NCBI RefSeq assembly: GCF_003336755.1
Contig: NZ_KZ851831.1
Span: 127,776-191,775 of the forward strand
DNA: 64,000 nt
Direction of reading: 5' to 3'
Origin: Elioraea thermophila (ex Habib et al. 2022)
GTDB lineage: Bacteria; Pseudomonadota; Alphaproteobacteria; Acetobacterales; Acetobacteraceae
Part shown: one piece after another, positions 8,751 through 17,984 of the stretch
How positions within the stretch are numbered: position 1 is the stretch's first letter
Layout: every line of letters starts with the position of its first letter
The notes under the pieces: generated by a model
Database searches by the model: none
What the model saw: the letters and a program-made list of their open reading frames with translations, nothing else
Told to the model about the DNA's origin: nothing
Position numbers and translations under genes: made by a program

Positions 8751-10505
8751 TCATGCCACCGGCGCGAGCTGCGAGCGGACGAGTTCGGCGAAGGGCCCGC
8801 CCCGTGCGACGAGCTCCGCATACGTACCGCGCTCGAGGATCTTGCCGCGCCCGAACACCAGGATCTCGTCCGCCTCGCGCACGGTGGACAGCCGATGCGC
8901 GATGACGAAGGTCGTCCGCCCGCGCATCAGTTCCTTCAGCGCCGCCTGCACCCGCGCTTCGGTCGCGGCATCGAGCGCTGAGGTCGCCTCGTCGAGGATG
9001 AGGATGGGGGGGTTCTTCAACAGCGCCCGCGCGATGGCGAGCCGCTGCCTCTGCCCGCCCGAGAGGGTGACGCCGCGCTCGCCCACCATCGTCGCATAGC
9101 CCTGCGGCTGACGCAGGATGAAGTCATGCGCCTCGGCGCGGCGGCAGGCGTCCTCGAGCTCGGCGTCCGTCGCATCCGGCTTGCCCACGCGCAAATTGTC
9201 GGCGATCGAGCGGTTGAACAGCATCGCCTCTTGGAAGACGACGCCGATCTGCGCCCTGAGCGAGTCGAGGGCGATGTCGCGCAGGTCGATGCCGTCGATG
9301 GTGATGCGGCCGGCCTGCGGGTCCCACAACCGCTGCAGGAGCGCCATGGCGGTCGATTTGCCCGCCCCCGTCTCGCCGACGAGCGCGACCGTCCGGCCCG
9401 GTTCGACGGTGAAGGAGACGCCGTCCAGCACGGGCGGGCCGCCCGGGTAGGCGAAGCGCACATCCTCGAACGCCACGCGCCCCGCGACGCGCGGCAAGGT
9501 GAGCGCGTCCTCGCGCTCCGGCACGTCGGAGCGCGTGTCCATCACCTCGAAGTACTGCGCCACCGCCGGCATCTGCATGAAGAGCGTGGAGACGAACCCC
9601 ACCGCCTGCTCGAGCCGGCCGATCAGCAGCGTGGCGAAGCCCATGAAGGTGACGATCTCGCCGACGGAGGCGCGGCCCTCAAGATGCAGCGCGGTGCCGA
9701 GCACGAAAATCGCGAGCACGGTGAGGGTGGAGGCCGCGCGCGTGGCGACGTTGAGCAGCGCCCACCAGTTGAGCACCGGGAACTGCGCGGCAAGGAGCCG
9801 CCGCATCGTGTCGCGGAACAACGCGGCCTCGGCGCCGAGCCGGACGAAGGACTGCACCACGGTGACGTTGGCGAGCGCGTCCGATGCCGTGCCGGCAAGC
9901 GAAGCGTGGTAGCCCTCCACCGCGCGCTGGCGTTCCTGGGTGCGGCGGATGACGAAGGCCGAGGCGAGGACGAACAGCACCGCGAGCGCGATCAGCAAGA
10001 GCGCGAGCCGCCAATTGAGGAACAGGGTGAGCGGCAACAGCGCGAGCGCGATGACGAACGTCGCGAGATGGTCGCGGAAGAAGCCGAGCCAGACCCAGAA
10101 CATGTTGTCGGATCCGGCGAGCATGATCTTGAGCAGCCGCCCCGAATGCGCCTCGCCGTGGAAGGAGAGGGGCAGGCGCAGCGCATGCTCGAAGAAGCGG
10201 TGCATGGCGGCGAGCCGGTTGCGGTGCGCGAGCCGATCGGCGGTGAGCGCGACCAGGATCGCGCAGGCGATGCCCGACAGCCCGACCGCGGCCCACACCG
10301 CGAGCAGAACGAGCGTGTCGGACCACACGGCGGAGGCCTCGCGCCCCGCCGCTTGGGTAAGCGTGTCGATCACGCGCCCGAACAGCAGCGGTTCGGCGAA
10401 GGTGAGGGCGGCCAGCAGCACGTTGGCGAGCGCAAGCGCGATCGCGACCCGCTTCTCGGGCGCGAGCAGGCCGAGCACCCGGGCATAGAGGCGGAGGAAG
10501 GACAT
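8751..10505 (-). CDS. ndvA: NdvA-type glucan ABC exporter, fused permease and ATPase
   Basis: The 584-residue half-transporter has six N-terminal transmembrane helices (about residues 15-310) and a C-terminal nucleotide-binding domain with Walker A GETGAGKST, signature LSGGQRQRLA, Walker B ILILDEATSALD and the switch His in FVIAHRLST. Length and sequence style (MSFLRLYARVL, HGEAHSGRLLKIMLAGSDNMFWVWL) match the NdvA/ChvA cyclic beta-1,2-glucan exporters of alphaproteobacteria. No glucan synthase (ndvB) lies in the window, so the substrate is inferred. ATG at 10505 is chosen over one 21 bp upstream because MSFLRLY is the family start. Confidence 0.9.
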   Translation of the reverse strand: MSFLRLYARVLGLLAPEKRVAIALALANVLLAALTFAEPLLFGRVIDTLTQAAGREASAVWSDTLVLLAVWAAVGLSGIACAILVALTADRLAHRNRLAAMHRFFEHALRLPLSFHGEAHSGRLLKIMLAGSDNMFWVWLGFFRDHLATFVIALALLPLTLFLNWRLALLLIALAVLFVLASAFVIRRTQERQRAVEGYHASLAGTASDALANVTVVQSFVRLGAEAALFRDTMRRLLAAQFPVLNWWALLNVATRAASTLTVLAIFVLGTALHLEGRASVGEIVTFMGFATLLIGRLEQAVGFVSTLFMQMPAVAQYFEVMDTRSDVPEREDALTLPRVAGRVAFEDVRFAYPGGPPVLDGVSFTVEPGRTVALVGETGAGKSTAMALLQRLWDPQAGRITIDGIDLRDIALDSLRAQIGVVFQEAMLFNRSIADNLRVGKPDATDAELEDACRRAEAHDFILRQPQGYATMVGERGVTLSGGQRQRLAIARALLKNPPILILDEATSALDAATEARVQAALKELMRGRTTFVIAHRLSTVREADEILVFGRGKILERGTYAELVARGGPFAELVRSQLAPVA

Positions 10506-10594
10506 GGCGGGAGGTCTAGCGGGCAAGTCGGGCAGCTCGGAGGCGGAACCGTTTCACCTCCGCTGCGACGAGCCGAAGAGAGCCAGTGCCCGGC

Positions 10595-10879
10595 TCAGCG
10601 CGGCAGGGCGTCGATCTCGCCCGTCACCTCGGCGATCACCGCCCGCCCCGCGAGCCGCGCGGGCAGGCGTGCGGCGGTGGCGCGATCGACCACGTAGGCG
10701 ATCCAGGCCGGCTCACCGATCGCGTCGCGCCCCTCGCCCACGCCGCGCACGCCTTCGATCGCGAACAGCGCGGCCTCGGCGGCGGCGCGCGCGGCGTCGC
10801 TTTCCTGCGGGCGGTACTCGACCGGGCCCATGCCGGCGGCTGAGGGGTCTGGCGAGACGAAAGGTGGCTCGGTTGCCAT
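10595..10879 (-). CDS. Small protein resembling the N-terminal domain of the adjacent protease
   Basis: A 94-residue protein whose ATG at 10879 has an AGGAG ribosome binding site. It lies ~80 bp downstream of the trypsin-like protease gene on the same strand. Its C-terminal half (IEGVRGVGEGRDAIGEP, then IAYVVDRATAARLPARLAG, then VIAEVTGEIDAL) reads like residues ~84-153 of that protease (DNIVGVGIG, LNVYVAEPMTMDEAKAAL, VNVIRTGIIDAF). I infer a free-standing copy of the same small alpha/beta domain. Possible roles are inhibitor, folding helper or substrate. No family name recognised. Confidence 0.7.
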   Translation of the reverse strand: MATEPPFVSPDPSAAGMGPVEYRPQESDAARAAAEAALFAIEGVRGVGEGRDAIGEPAWIAYVVDRATAARLPARLAGRAVIAEVTGEIDALPR

Positions 10880-10961
10880 GGCGCACGCTCCTCGCGGGCG
10901 GCGTCGGGGGACGCGGCCCGCCCGGCCGCGCCCCCGCGCCCTCCCGGCGATCCCCGCCGGC

Positions 10962-12128
10962 TCACACCACCGGCTGGATGTCGAGGGCGCCGAACACGCG
11001 ACCGATCTTGTTCGCGAACGTAGTGTTGCCGCCGCCCGCGAACAACAGCCCCACCGGGGGACGCGCCGGGGTCCAGGCCCAGACGAGCGATCCCGAATCG
11101 CCGGGCTGGCTGAACAGCCCATTGAGGCCGTGGATCGCGATCTGGTCGCGGAAGTTGGCGAAGCGCCCACCGCCGAAGTTCACCCGCAGCGAGGCGTTGA
11201 CATCGATCACCCGGCCGGAGGTGAGCTGCGTCGTGCGCCCCGATTTGCCGACGATCATGCCGACATGTGCCGCGACCGGCGTGGCACCGACCCGGAAATA
11301 GGCGAAGCCCGAGCCCGAACGATAGATGAATTCCTTGCGCACCCGGTCCGGCCAGCACCAGCCGGTGGCGCAGTCGACGTAGTTCGTGCCCGCCGGCGAG
11401 AAATCGAGGGGCACCCAGCGTTCCAGGATCGCCACCCGGTCCGCCGGGTCGCGCCCGCCATCGAAGCCACCCGGCTGAATGATGGGGTCGCCCACGCGCG
11501 CGTCATTCGAGTTGGCGAGCACGTGGTTGTTGGAGAGCATCAAGAGGCGGTTGAGGCGGTCGCCGGAGCGGCCGCGGGCGAGCATGCCGAGCGTGCCGGC
11601 CGTCACCCGCACATGCGCGACCGAGATGCCGCACGGGGCGGGGCGTTCGCGATGGCGGTGGGCGAAGGCGTCGATGATGCCGGTGCGGATCACGTTCACC
11701 GGCTCGCCATCCGAGGCAAGCGCGCGGGCGCCGAACTCGTCGACGAGTGCCGCTTTCGCCTCGTCCATCGTCATCGGCTCGGCGACATAGACGTTGAGCA
11801 CCGGCGCGCCGGGGCCCTTGGAGCCGACGGACTCGAAGTCGCGCATGGCGGGGCCGATGCCCACACCGACGATGTTGTCCGCCCCCTGCAGGGCCTCGCC
11901 GGCGGCGTAGGTCTTCAGCCCGCCATTGTCGCGCGCGAACAGCTTCTTCTCGAGCTCCTCCTTCAGCGCGAGCAGGTCGGCATCGACCGCCTCGGCGCCG
12001 AAGCCCGCGCCCTCCTCGCCCTGATCGGGGCTGGCGAAACCCTCGGCCTGATCGGTCGGGGTCGGCGGGGGTTCGAACTCGCCCTGTCCCTCGGCGCCCT
12101 TGCGGGGCCCGCGTGGTGCCTGTGCCAT
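10962..12128 (-). CDS. Trypsin-like serine protease (bacterial NAL1-like)
   Basis: A 388-residue protein with no signal peptide. Residues 1-65 are acidic and Pro-rich, ending in a short helix (LLALKEELEKKLF). Residues ~84-153 form a small domain, and the trypsin-like fold follows. Likely catalytic triad: H202 in LSNNHVLANSN, D252 in NYVDCATG and S345 in QPGDSGSLVW. The spacing and the NNHVLA and GDSGS blocks match bacterial relatives of the plant NAL1 peptidases. ATG at 12128; the 94-residue relative of its N-terminal domain lies immediately downstream. Without an export signal it may be cytosolic or leave by another route. Confidence 0.82.
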   Translation of the reverse strand: MAQAPRGPRKGAEGQGEFEPPPTPTDQAEGFASPDQGEEGAGFGAEAVDADLLALKEELEKKLFARDNGGLKTYAAGEALQGADNIVGVGIGPAMRDFESVGSKGPGAPVLNVYVAEPMTMDEAKAALVDEFGARALASDGEPVNVIRTGIIDAFAHRHRERPAPCGISVAHVRVTAGTLGMLARGRSGDRLNRLLMLSNNHVLANSNDARVGDPIIQPGGFDGGRDPADRVAILERWVPLDFSPAGTNYVDCATGWCWPDRVRKEFIYRSGSGFAYFRVGATPVAAHVGMIVGKSGRTTQLTSGRVIDVNASLRVNFGGGRFANFRDQIAIHGLNGLFSQPGDSGSLVWAWTPARPPVGLLFAGGGNTTFANKIGRVFGALDIQPVV

Positions 12129-12217
12129 GGTCGCATCTCCCGTCTTCCTTCGGCCGCACCCATGCGGCCGACGCGGGAGACGCTACCGGGGCGAAACCGT
12201 TCCGCGTGTGTTGCGGA

Positions 12218-13420
12218 TCACACGGACCCGTCCTGCGGGTGGCGGGACGAGCGAGCCGCCCGCGCGGCAGCGGCGAAGGCCAGCACCGCAACGATGCCGA
12301 GCGCGATCAGCACGGCCTGGACCGGTGCCCAAACACCACCGACGCGTTCGAACAGGGACGCGGCCAGGAGCGGGCCCGCCGCACGGCCGGCGATGGAAGG
12401 GGCGGCGAGGGCACCGGCGATCGCGCCGTAGCGTTCGCGCCCGAACAGTTCCGCCGGCAGCGTGCCGCGCACGATGGTGAGGATGCCGCCCGAAGCACCG
12501 TAGAGGACCACCGCAACGACGGCGAGCGCCGGGCGGCCGCGCGCGAGCGCCAGAGCGAGCACGGCGAGGGGCTGGGCGGCGGCAGCGGCGACGGCGAGGC
12601 GCGAGGGCCGCACGCGCGAAAGGCCGAGGAATTCCAGGATGCGCCCCGCCACCTGGGCGGGGCCGATGAGCGCGGCGACGGCGACGGCGCCTTCCGCTGA
12701 GAGCCCCGCCGCCGCGAGCATCGGGATCGCATGCGCCGCCATGGCGGAAAAGAGCACCGCACCCGCGGTGAGGGCGACGGCGACGGCCCAGAACGCGGCG
12801 AGGCGCAGCACGCCCCGCAGCGGCTTCGTCGATCCCGCTGACGCCGCCTGCCTCGCCTTCGGCAACAGCGCGAGATGGAGGGGCGCGGCGAGGAGGAGCA
12901 TGGCGCCGGCCCAGAGGCGGCAGACGCCGCGCCAACCGAGGCCCGGCAACAGGGCGGCACTCGCCGGCCAAGCGACGGTGGAGGCAAGCCCCCCCGCGAA
13001 GGTGAGCAGCGTGATCGCCCGCCTCGCCTCCTCGCGCGTGCGCGCGGCGGCGGTGAGCGTGGCGAAGGCAGGCTCGTACTGGGTCATCGCCATCGCCACC
13101 CCGACCAGGCACCAGGCGGCGAGGAACCAGGCCGGGCTCGGCGCGAGCGAGACAAGGGCGAGCCCCGCGGCGGAGAGCCCCGCCCCCGCTGTCATCACCG
13201 CCCGCCCGCCCGCGCGATCGACCAGCACGCCGACGGGGAAGGAGGCGAGACCCTGCAGGACGAGGGCGGCCGAGTAGGCGGAGAAGATCGCGCTCACCGA
13301 CCAGCCCTCGTCGCGCGCGATCGCCGGTGCGAGCACGGCGATGGCGTAGGTCTGCGCCCCCCAGGCGAGGATTTGCGTGACGGAGAGGGCGGCGACCGCG
13401 CGCGCGAGACGAAACTCCAT
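12218..13420 (-). CDS. MFS transporter
   Basis: A 400-residue protein with about twelve hydrophobic segments and the MFS loop 2-3 motif region (PVGVLVDRAGGRAVMTAGAGL). The N-terminus (LSVTQILAWGAQTYAIAVLAPAIARDEGWS) and an R/E-rich central loop (AAARTREEARRAITLL) are typical of the family found in many alphaproteobacterial accessory loci. Substrate cannot be inferred. It lies ~90 bp upstream of the protease on the same strand, so the three genes could share a transcript, but there is no overlap to prove coupling. Confidence 0.88.
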   Translation of the reverse strand: MEFRLARAVAALSVTQILAWGAQTYAIAVLAPAIARDEGWSVSAIFSAYSAALVLQGLASFPVGVLVDRAGGRAVMTAGAGLSAAGLALVSLAPSPAWFLAAWCLVGVAMAMTQYEPAFATLTAAARTREEARRAITLLTFAGGLASTVAWPASAALLPGLGWRGVCRLWAGAMLLLAAPLHLALLPKARQAASAGSTKPLRGVLRLAAFWAVAVALTAGAVLFSAMAAHAIPMLAAAGLSAEGAVAVAALIGPAQVAGRILEFLGLSRVRPSRLAVAAAAAQPLAVLALALARGRPALAVVAVVLYGASGGILTIVRGTLPAELFGRERYGAIAGALAAPSIAGRAAGPLLAASLFERVGGVWAPVQAVLIALGIVAVLAFAAAARAARSSRHPQDGSV

Positions 13421-13475
13421 CCGCCCGAGCCTAGGCCCGGGCCGACGCGGGCGACAGGGGGCGGGCGCCCTGCGG

Positions 13476-14654
13476 CTAGAGTGAGAGCAGCTCGCGCACG
13501 TGGCGGGCGATCATGCGCTCCTCGTCGGTCGGCACCACCCAGACCGCGACCCGGCTCGCCTCCGTGCTGATCCGCCGCAGTCCACGCCCCTCGTTGGCCG
13601 CCTCGTCGAGCGCGACCCCGAGCCAAGCGAGCGGCGCGCAGACCTTGGCGCGAATGGGGGCGGCGTTCTCGCCGATGCCGGCGGTGAAGACGAGCGCATC
13701 GAGCCCCTCCAGGGCGGCGACGAGCGAGCCCACCTCGCGCACGATGCGATAACAGAACAGCTCGACTGCGAAACGGGCAGCGGGGTCCTCGGAAGCGAGC
13801 AGTACGCGCATGTCGGACGAAAGGCCCGATACGCCGAGCAGGCCGGAGCGCCGATACAGCACGTCCTCGATCGCGCGCGCGTCCATGCCGAGCTCGTCCA
13901 TCAGGTAGAGCACCACACCGGGGTCGAGGGCGCCGGTGCGCGTGCCCATCATCAACCCGTCCACCGCCGTGAAGCCCATGGTGGAGGCGATGCTGCGCCC
14001 GCCGAGCAGCGCGCAGGCGGAGGCACCGTTGCCGAGATGGAGCACGATGGTGCGGCCCGCCGCGGCGCGCGGGTCGAGCTGCGGCAGGGTGCGCGCGATG
14101 TATTCGTAGGAGAGGCCGTGGAAGCCGTAGCGGCGCACGCCGCGGGCGGTGATCTCGGCCGGCAGGGCGAAGGCCTGGGCGAGATCGGGCGCGGTGCGAT
14201 GGAAGGCGGTGTCGAAGCAGGCGACCTGAGGGAGGTCGGGCCGCTTTTCGGCGAGCAGCCTGATCGGCAGCAGGTTGTGCGGCTGATGGAGGGGGGCGAG
14301 CGGGACGAGGGCTTCGAGCGCGGCGATCAGGTCCGCGTCGATCCGCACCGGGGCAGCGTAGGTCGCGCCCCCGTGCACCACGCGGTGGCCGACCGCGCGC
14401 ACCGTCATGCCGGGGACGTGTTCGCGCAGCCAGGCGAAGAGAAAGGCGAGCGCGCCGTCATGGCCCGGCGGATCATCCGACCACGCGTGCTCGCCCACCA
14501 CCTCGCCCGCCGCGTTCTTCGCCCGGAACCGCGCCGTGCCGGAGAGCTCCTCGGCCAGGCCCGAGACGATGGGCGAGAGATCCTCGCCGAGTGCGAAGGC
14601 AGTGAACTTCAGGCTCGAGGAGCCGGCGTTGAGGACGAGGATGGCGTCGGGCAC
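13476..14654 (-). CDS. ackA: Acetate kinase
   Basis: ATP + acetate to acetyl phosphate + ADP, in the cytosol. The 392-residue product has the ASKHA fold landmarks: LNAGSSSLKF at the N-terminus, GHRVVHGGATY, the HQPHNL loop, FDTAFHRTAP, ARGVRRYGFHGLS, HLGNGASACA, DGLMMGTRTGALDPG and FTAGIGENAAPIR. GTG at 14654 follows GGAGG with 7-bp spacing. Phosphate acetyltransferase and phosphoketolase, its usual partners, are not adjacent in this window. Confidence 0.96.
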   Translation of the reverse strand: MPDAILVLNAGSSSLKFTAFALGEDLSPIVSGLAEELSGTARFRAKNAAGEVVGEHAWSDDPPGHDGALAFLFAWLREHVPGMTVRAVGHRVVHGGATYAAPVRIDADLIAALEALVPLAPLHQPHNLLPIRLLAEKRPDLPQVACFDTAFHRTAPDLAQAFALPAEITARGVRRYGFHGLSYEYIARTLPQLDPRAAAGRTIVLHLGNGASACALLGGRSIASTMGFTAVDGLMMGTRTGALDPGVVLYLMDELGMDARAIEDVLYRRSGLLGVSGLSSDMRVLLASEDPAARFAVELFCYRIVREVGSLVAALEGLDALVFTAGIGENAAPIRAKVCAPLAWLGVALDEAANEGRGLRRISTEASRVAVWVVPTDEERMIARHVRELLSL

Positions 14655-14835
14655 GGCACGACCTCCGCAATCGGCAGCGCCAGCGTTATGCGCGACGCGG
14701 CAGCCGGCGTTCTACCCGGCGGGCGAGGATTTCAGGGGTCTGTCGCCGTCGCGCGCAGCGGATGAGCGACCGGGCGGGCGCGCCAGTCGATGACGGGCGG
14801 CCGCCGCACCACGCCTGCGGCCGGCCGATCCCCGA

Positions 14836-15642
14836 TCAGGAGAGGAGGCGTCGCACGCGGGCTGCGATCCGGCTCCGCAAGGAGGATTGCGCCTGCGACG
14901 GATCGCTTCCGGCCCAGGGGAAGTGACAGCAGATCAGGTGTCTGGCCGTGTCCATCGTGTCGCGCGCCTGCGGACCGCGGAGGCGATAGAACACCTCGCA
15001 GGCCGGCAGCGGATAGGTGGGCGACCAGGTCCAAACCCCCTCGCGGTGGTAGATGTCGCGGAACGCGGCGTAGGTGTCGGCATCGGTGGGGAGAAGGGGG
15101 GTCTGCGTGCCGAGCCGGTGCAAGTGGCGACGCATCAGCTGCAGGGTCTTGTTGCCGACGTAGCATGACACCCAGACGGCGAAGCCGAGCTCGCGGCTGG
15201 TCGCTTCCACGGCACGGAAGACCTGAACGTGCTCCTCGTGCCCGTACTCGCCCCAAGGGTTGTGCGTCACCACCGAATCGAAACCCTTGAGGGTGGCCCC
15301 GAAGTGCTGCACGAGGCGACGATAGTTGTCGCGATAGCGGCCCTCGTCGTAGCCGGCCATCGAGTAGGGACGCCGTTTCGTGGCGAGACCGAACGGCGTC
15401 TCCGCCGGTTCGGGCCACTGCGCGCTGGAAAACACCTCGGATTCGGAGAGGTCGAGGAAATCGATGCCCGGGTGGGGCAGGGCGGCGACGGCGGCGCGAC
15501 GCCCGACGGACAAGGCCGGCCGAGAGGGAATGTCGCCGAAGCAGATGACCACCTTCTCCGCCTTGGCGACGAGCGAGCTCATCCACAGCACCTCGTCATC
15601 GGGGTGCGCCACGACGATGGCATACCGTCCGAACTCGTGCAT
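14836..15642 (-). CDS. PIG-L (LmbE-like) family deacetylase
   Basis: Zinc-dependent N-deacetylase fold of 268 residues. It shows the metal-binding AHPDDEVLWMSSL near the N-terminus (residues ~12-24) and a later His pair in YGHEEHVQVF (about residue 140). The family removes acetyl groups from GlcNAc-containing lipids, antibiotics or sugars. It lies at the edge of a glycosyltransferase region and is divergent from a methyltransferase gene, so a glycan-modifying role is plausible. The ATG at 15642 starts MHEFGRYAIVVAHPDDE, which puts the motif at the expected distance; the longer frame upstream is not supported. Confidence 0.85.
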   Translation of the reverse strand: MHEFGRYAIVVAHPDDEVLWMSSLVAKAEKVVICFGDIPSRPALSVGRRAAVAALPHPGIDFLDLSESEVFSSAQWPEPAETPFGLATKRRPYSMAGYDEGRYRDNYRRLVQHFGATLKGFDSVVTHNPWGEYGHEEHVQVFRAVEATSRELGFAVWVSCYVGNKTLQLMRRHLHRLGTQTPLLPTDADTYAAFRDIYHREGVWTWSPTYPLPACEVFYRLRGPQARDTMDTARHLICCHFPWAGSDPSQAQSSLRSRIAARVRRLLS

Positions 15643-16034
15643 CGAACCCCACCGATCTCCTGCTTGAATGCGCTGGTAACCGCCAAGCCTTACTCCGCTC
15701 TCCGTTCGGCCGGCGCAAGTCTCGTTCATCCTCGAGCGAGCGACGGAACCGCCCGCTGACAGCCGACGCCTTACCAGCCGCACGCGCCCCGCGCGCCAAC
15801 AGTCGTCCCTCGCTTCGCTTAAGGAAGGTTTGATTGCGCAGAGCCCTGCGGGCCACGCCTCAGCCACGCCTGCGCTGCGTGGCACGCGCACAGCCGCGAA
15901 GCGGCGGAGGATGACGCACGAGACCGCGCTATGACGCGCCAAGGGCAGCCTAAACTCGCCCGCGTAAACGGTTCCGTTGCTTTTTAACGATAAAGAAACG
16001 GCCTTGCGGTTTGGCCCCAGGGCGAGGCACTGCC
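15643..16034. promoter_or_regulatory. Divergent intergenic region, promoter-bearing
   Basis: About 390 bp separating the start codons of the PIG-L gene (minus) and the methyltransferase gene (plus), so it must carry two promoters. The segment 15961-16005 is clearly more AT-rich than its surroundings (GCTTTTTAACGATAAAG) and is the best candidate for the plus-strand promoter, but I cannot assign exact boxes. No coding sequence is supported here. Confidence 0.4.
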
Positions 16035-16799
16035 ATGGCAACATATGACCAGGGTTTTTATGCGACGCAGGCCGATGGATCCTACCGTTCGGCCAGGGTC
16101 GTGCTCGCCCACCTTCGCGAGATCCTGCCTTTCGCCTCGGCCATCGATGTCGGCTGCGGCGCGGGCACCTGGGTGAAGGCGCTGCTCGAGTTGGGGGCCG
16201 AGGATGTGCTCGGCATCGATGGGGAGTACGCGCGATCCGTCCTGCGCATTCCCCATGAGCGTTTCCTCGCCCATGACCTGCGACAGCCCGTCAATCTCGA
16301 CCGCCGCTTCGATCTCGCCCTCTCGCTCGAAGTGGCCGAACATCTCCCTGCCGAACGCGCGGCCGGCTTCGTTGCCGATCTCGTTTGCCTCGCCCCCGCC
16401 GTGCTCTTCTCCGCCGCCATCCCGCTGCAAGGCGGCACGAATCACGTCAACGAGCGCTGGCAGCACGAGTGGGCTCGGCTGTTCGCCGATCACGGCTACC
16501 GTCCCTTCGACGTCATCCGTCCGCGCGTGTGGACGGACGAGCGCGTCGAGCCCTGGTATCGGCAGAACACCCTGCTGTTCCTCACCCAGGGCCATCCGCA
16601 AACCGACCGGGTCGCGCAGGCGGAACGCGAGGGCCCGCGCCCGCTCTCCCTCGTCCACCCGAGCGTCTATCCGCTCGGCTACAACATCGACAATATCGTT
16701 CTGCTGGCGAAGATGATCTTCTGGTCCGTGGCGCGACGGACGCGGCGTCTGCGCGGGCGCCGGAAGCCGATGTCGGCGCGTGCCAACGAGACACGGTGA
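16035..16799 (+). CDS. Class I SAM-dependent methyltransferase of the glycan locus
   Basis: A 254-residue protein with motif I at IDVGCGAGTWVKAL (about 37-50), the acidic residue in VLGIDGEYA and LSLEVAEHLPAERA (post-II). The C-terminal third is longer than in small-molecule methyltransferases and ends in a basic tail, as is common in enzymes from polysaccharide clusters. ATG at 16035 gives MATYDQGFYATQ. A GT2 gene starts 7 bp after its stop, so the two are probably one transcript. The acceptor is unknown; methylation of a sugar or glycan end is inference from context. Confidence 0.83.
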   Translation: MATYDQGFYATQADGSYRSARVVLAHLREILPFASAIDVGCGAGTWVKALLELGAEDVLGIDGEYARSVLRIPHERFLAHDLRQPVNLDRRFDLALSLEVAEHLPAERAAGFVADLVCLAPAVLFSAAIPLQGGTNHVNERWQHEWARLFADHGYRPFDVIRPRVWTDERVEPWYRQNTLLFLTQGHPQTDRVAQAEREGPRPLSLVHPSVYPLGYNIDNIVLLAKMIFWSVARRTRRLRGRRKPMSARANETR

Positions 16800-16805
16800 G
16801 CCCCC

Positions 16806-17837
16806 ATGCACCTCACCGTCAGCGTCGTCGTGCCGACCTACAATCGCGCCGGCCTCATCGGCGAAACGCTCCAGCGCATCCTTGGCCAGAGCATGCCGCC
16901 GGCGGAGGTGATCGTGGTCGACGACGGGTCGACCGACGACACCGAGGCCGTGCTTGCCCGCTTCGGCGCACGCATTCGCGTGAAGCGGATCCCGAACTCG
17001 GGCGAGATCGCCGCCCGCAACCACGGCATCGGACTTGCTCGCGGCACACTGATCGCCTTCTGCGACTCGGACGACCTTTGGGAAGTCGACCACCTCGCGC
17101 GCATGGTGGCGCTGTGGCAGGCCGAGCCGCGTCTGACGGCGGCGTACGCCAATTTCCGCATCGTGCAAGTGAGCACGTGGCGGGAAAGGACGAAGTTCGA
17201 CGATGCGCCCGAAGGCTATTGGCAGGCGCTGCGGCAAGTGGGCAATGAGGCCGGCGTGTTCGATCAGCCGATCGTCGATCGGCTGATCCGCTTCATGCCG
17301 TTCTTCCCCTCCGCCCTCGTCGTGCACGCTGAGCGCTTCCGCGCGCTCGGCGCCTGGGACGCTGCGGTGAACCGCTGGATGAGCCAGGACTTGGCGACCG
17401 CCTTTCGCCTCGCCGAGCACCCGCCGCTCGGCGTCGTGCTGGTGCCGACGGTGGGCATCCGCAAACACCCTGGGAACTTCTCCGCCGATGTGCAGAAGAT
17501 GAACCTCGGCGATGCCCGCATCCTCGAGTACCTGCTCGCCACACGGCCATCCTTGGCCCCACATGCCGAGGCGATCCGTGGCTCCATCGTGCGCCGCCGC
17601 CTCGAGGCGCTCGAACTCGCTTTCGCCCGACGCGACTGGACGGGGCTACGCGAGATCCTCGCCCTGTTGCCGGCGGAAGCGGTGCGCGGCCGGCCTCGGC
17701 TGAAGGCGCGCATCGCGGCCGTCCCCGCCGTCCTGCGCGAACCGCTGGCGCGCGGGCTGCTCGCCCTTGGCACGGTGAAATCGACCCTGCTCGGCGGGCA
17801 ACGCGCACGCTCGGACGCGCCGGGCTCCTCGGCGTGA
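16806..17837 (+). CDS. Glycosyltransferase family 2
   Basis: A 343-residue GT-A fold enzyme: SVVVPTYNRAGLIGETL at the N-terminus, VIVVDDGSTDDTEAV, the NSGEIAARNHGI loop and the metal-binding FCDSDDLWEVDHL (DSD, about residue 93). After the catalytic domain (to about residue 230), the remaining ~110 residues are helical with no named domain. It starts 7 bp after the methyltransferase gene. Donor and acceptor are unknown; a role in the surrounding surface-glycan locus is inferred. Confidence 0.9.
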   Translation: MHLTVSVVVPTYNRAGLIGETLQRILGQSMPPAEVIVVDDGSTDDTEAVLARFGARIRVKRIPNSGEIAARNHGIGLARGTLIAFCDSDDLWEVDHLARMVALWQAEPRLTAAYANFRIVQVSTWRERTKFDDAPEGYWQALRQVGNEAGVFDQPIVDRLIRFMPFFPSALVVHAERFRALGAWDAAVNRWMSQDLATAFRLAEHPPLGVVLVPTVGIRKHPGNFSADVQKMNLGDARILEYLLATRPSLAPHAEAIRGSIVRRRLEALELAFARRDWTGLREILALLPAEAVRGRPRLKARIAAVPAVLREPLARGLLALGTVKSTLLGGQRARSDAPGSSA

Positions 17838-17984
17838 TCCGTCGCGGCCGTCCGACACCGCACGGCGCGGCCAGATGGCCGCAGAGGCGAACCGTGGCCG
17901 TGCTGACCGCCGGCACAGCGCTAAGGCGACAGCCGGATTGATACGGCAGGGGTTGACCGAGCTTACGCCCCATCCACGCCCGAT

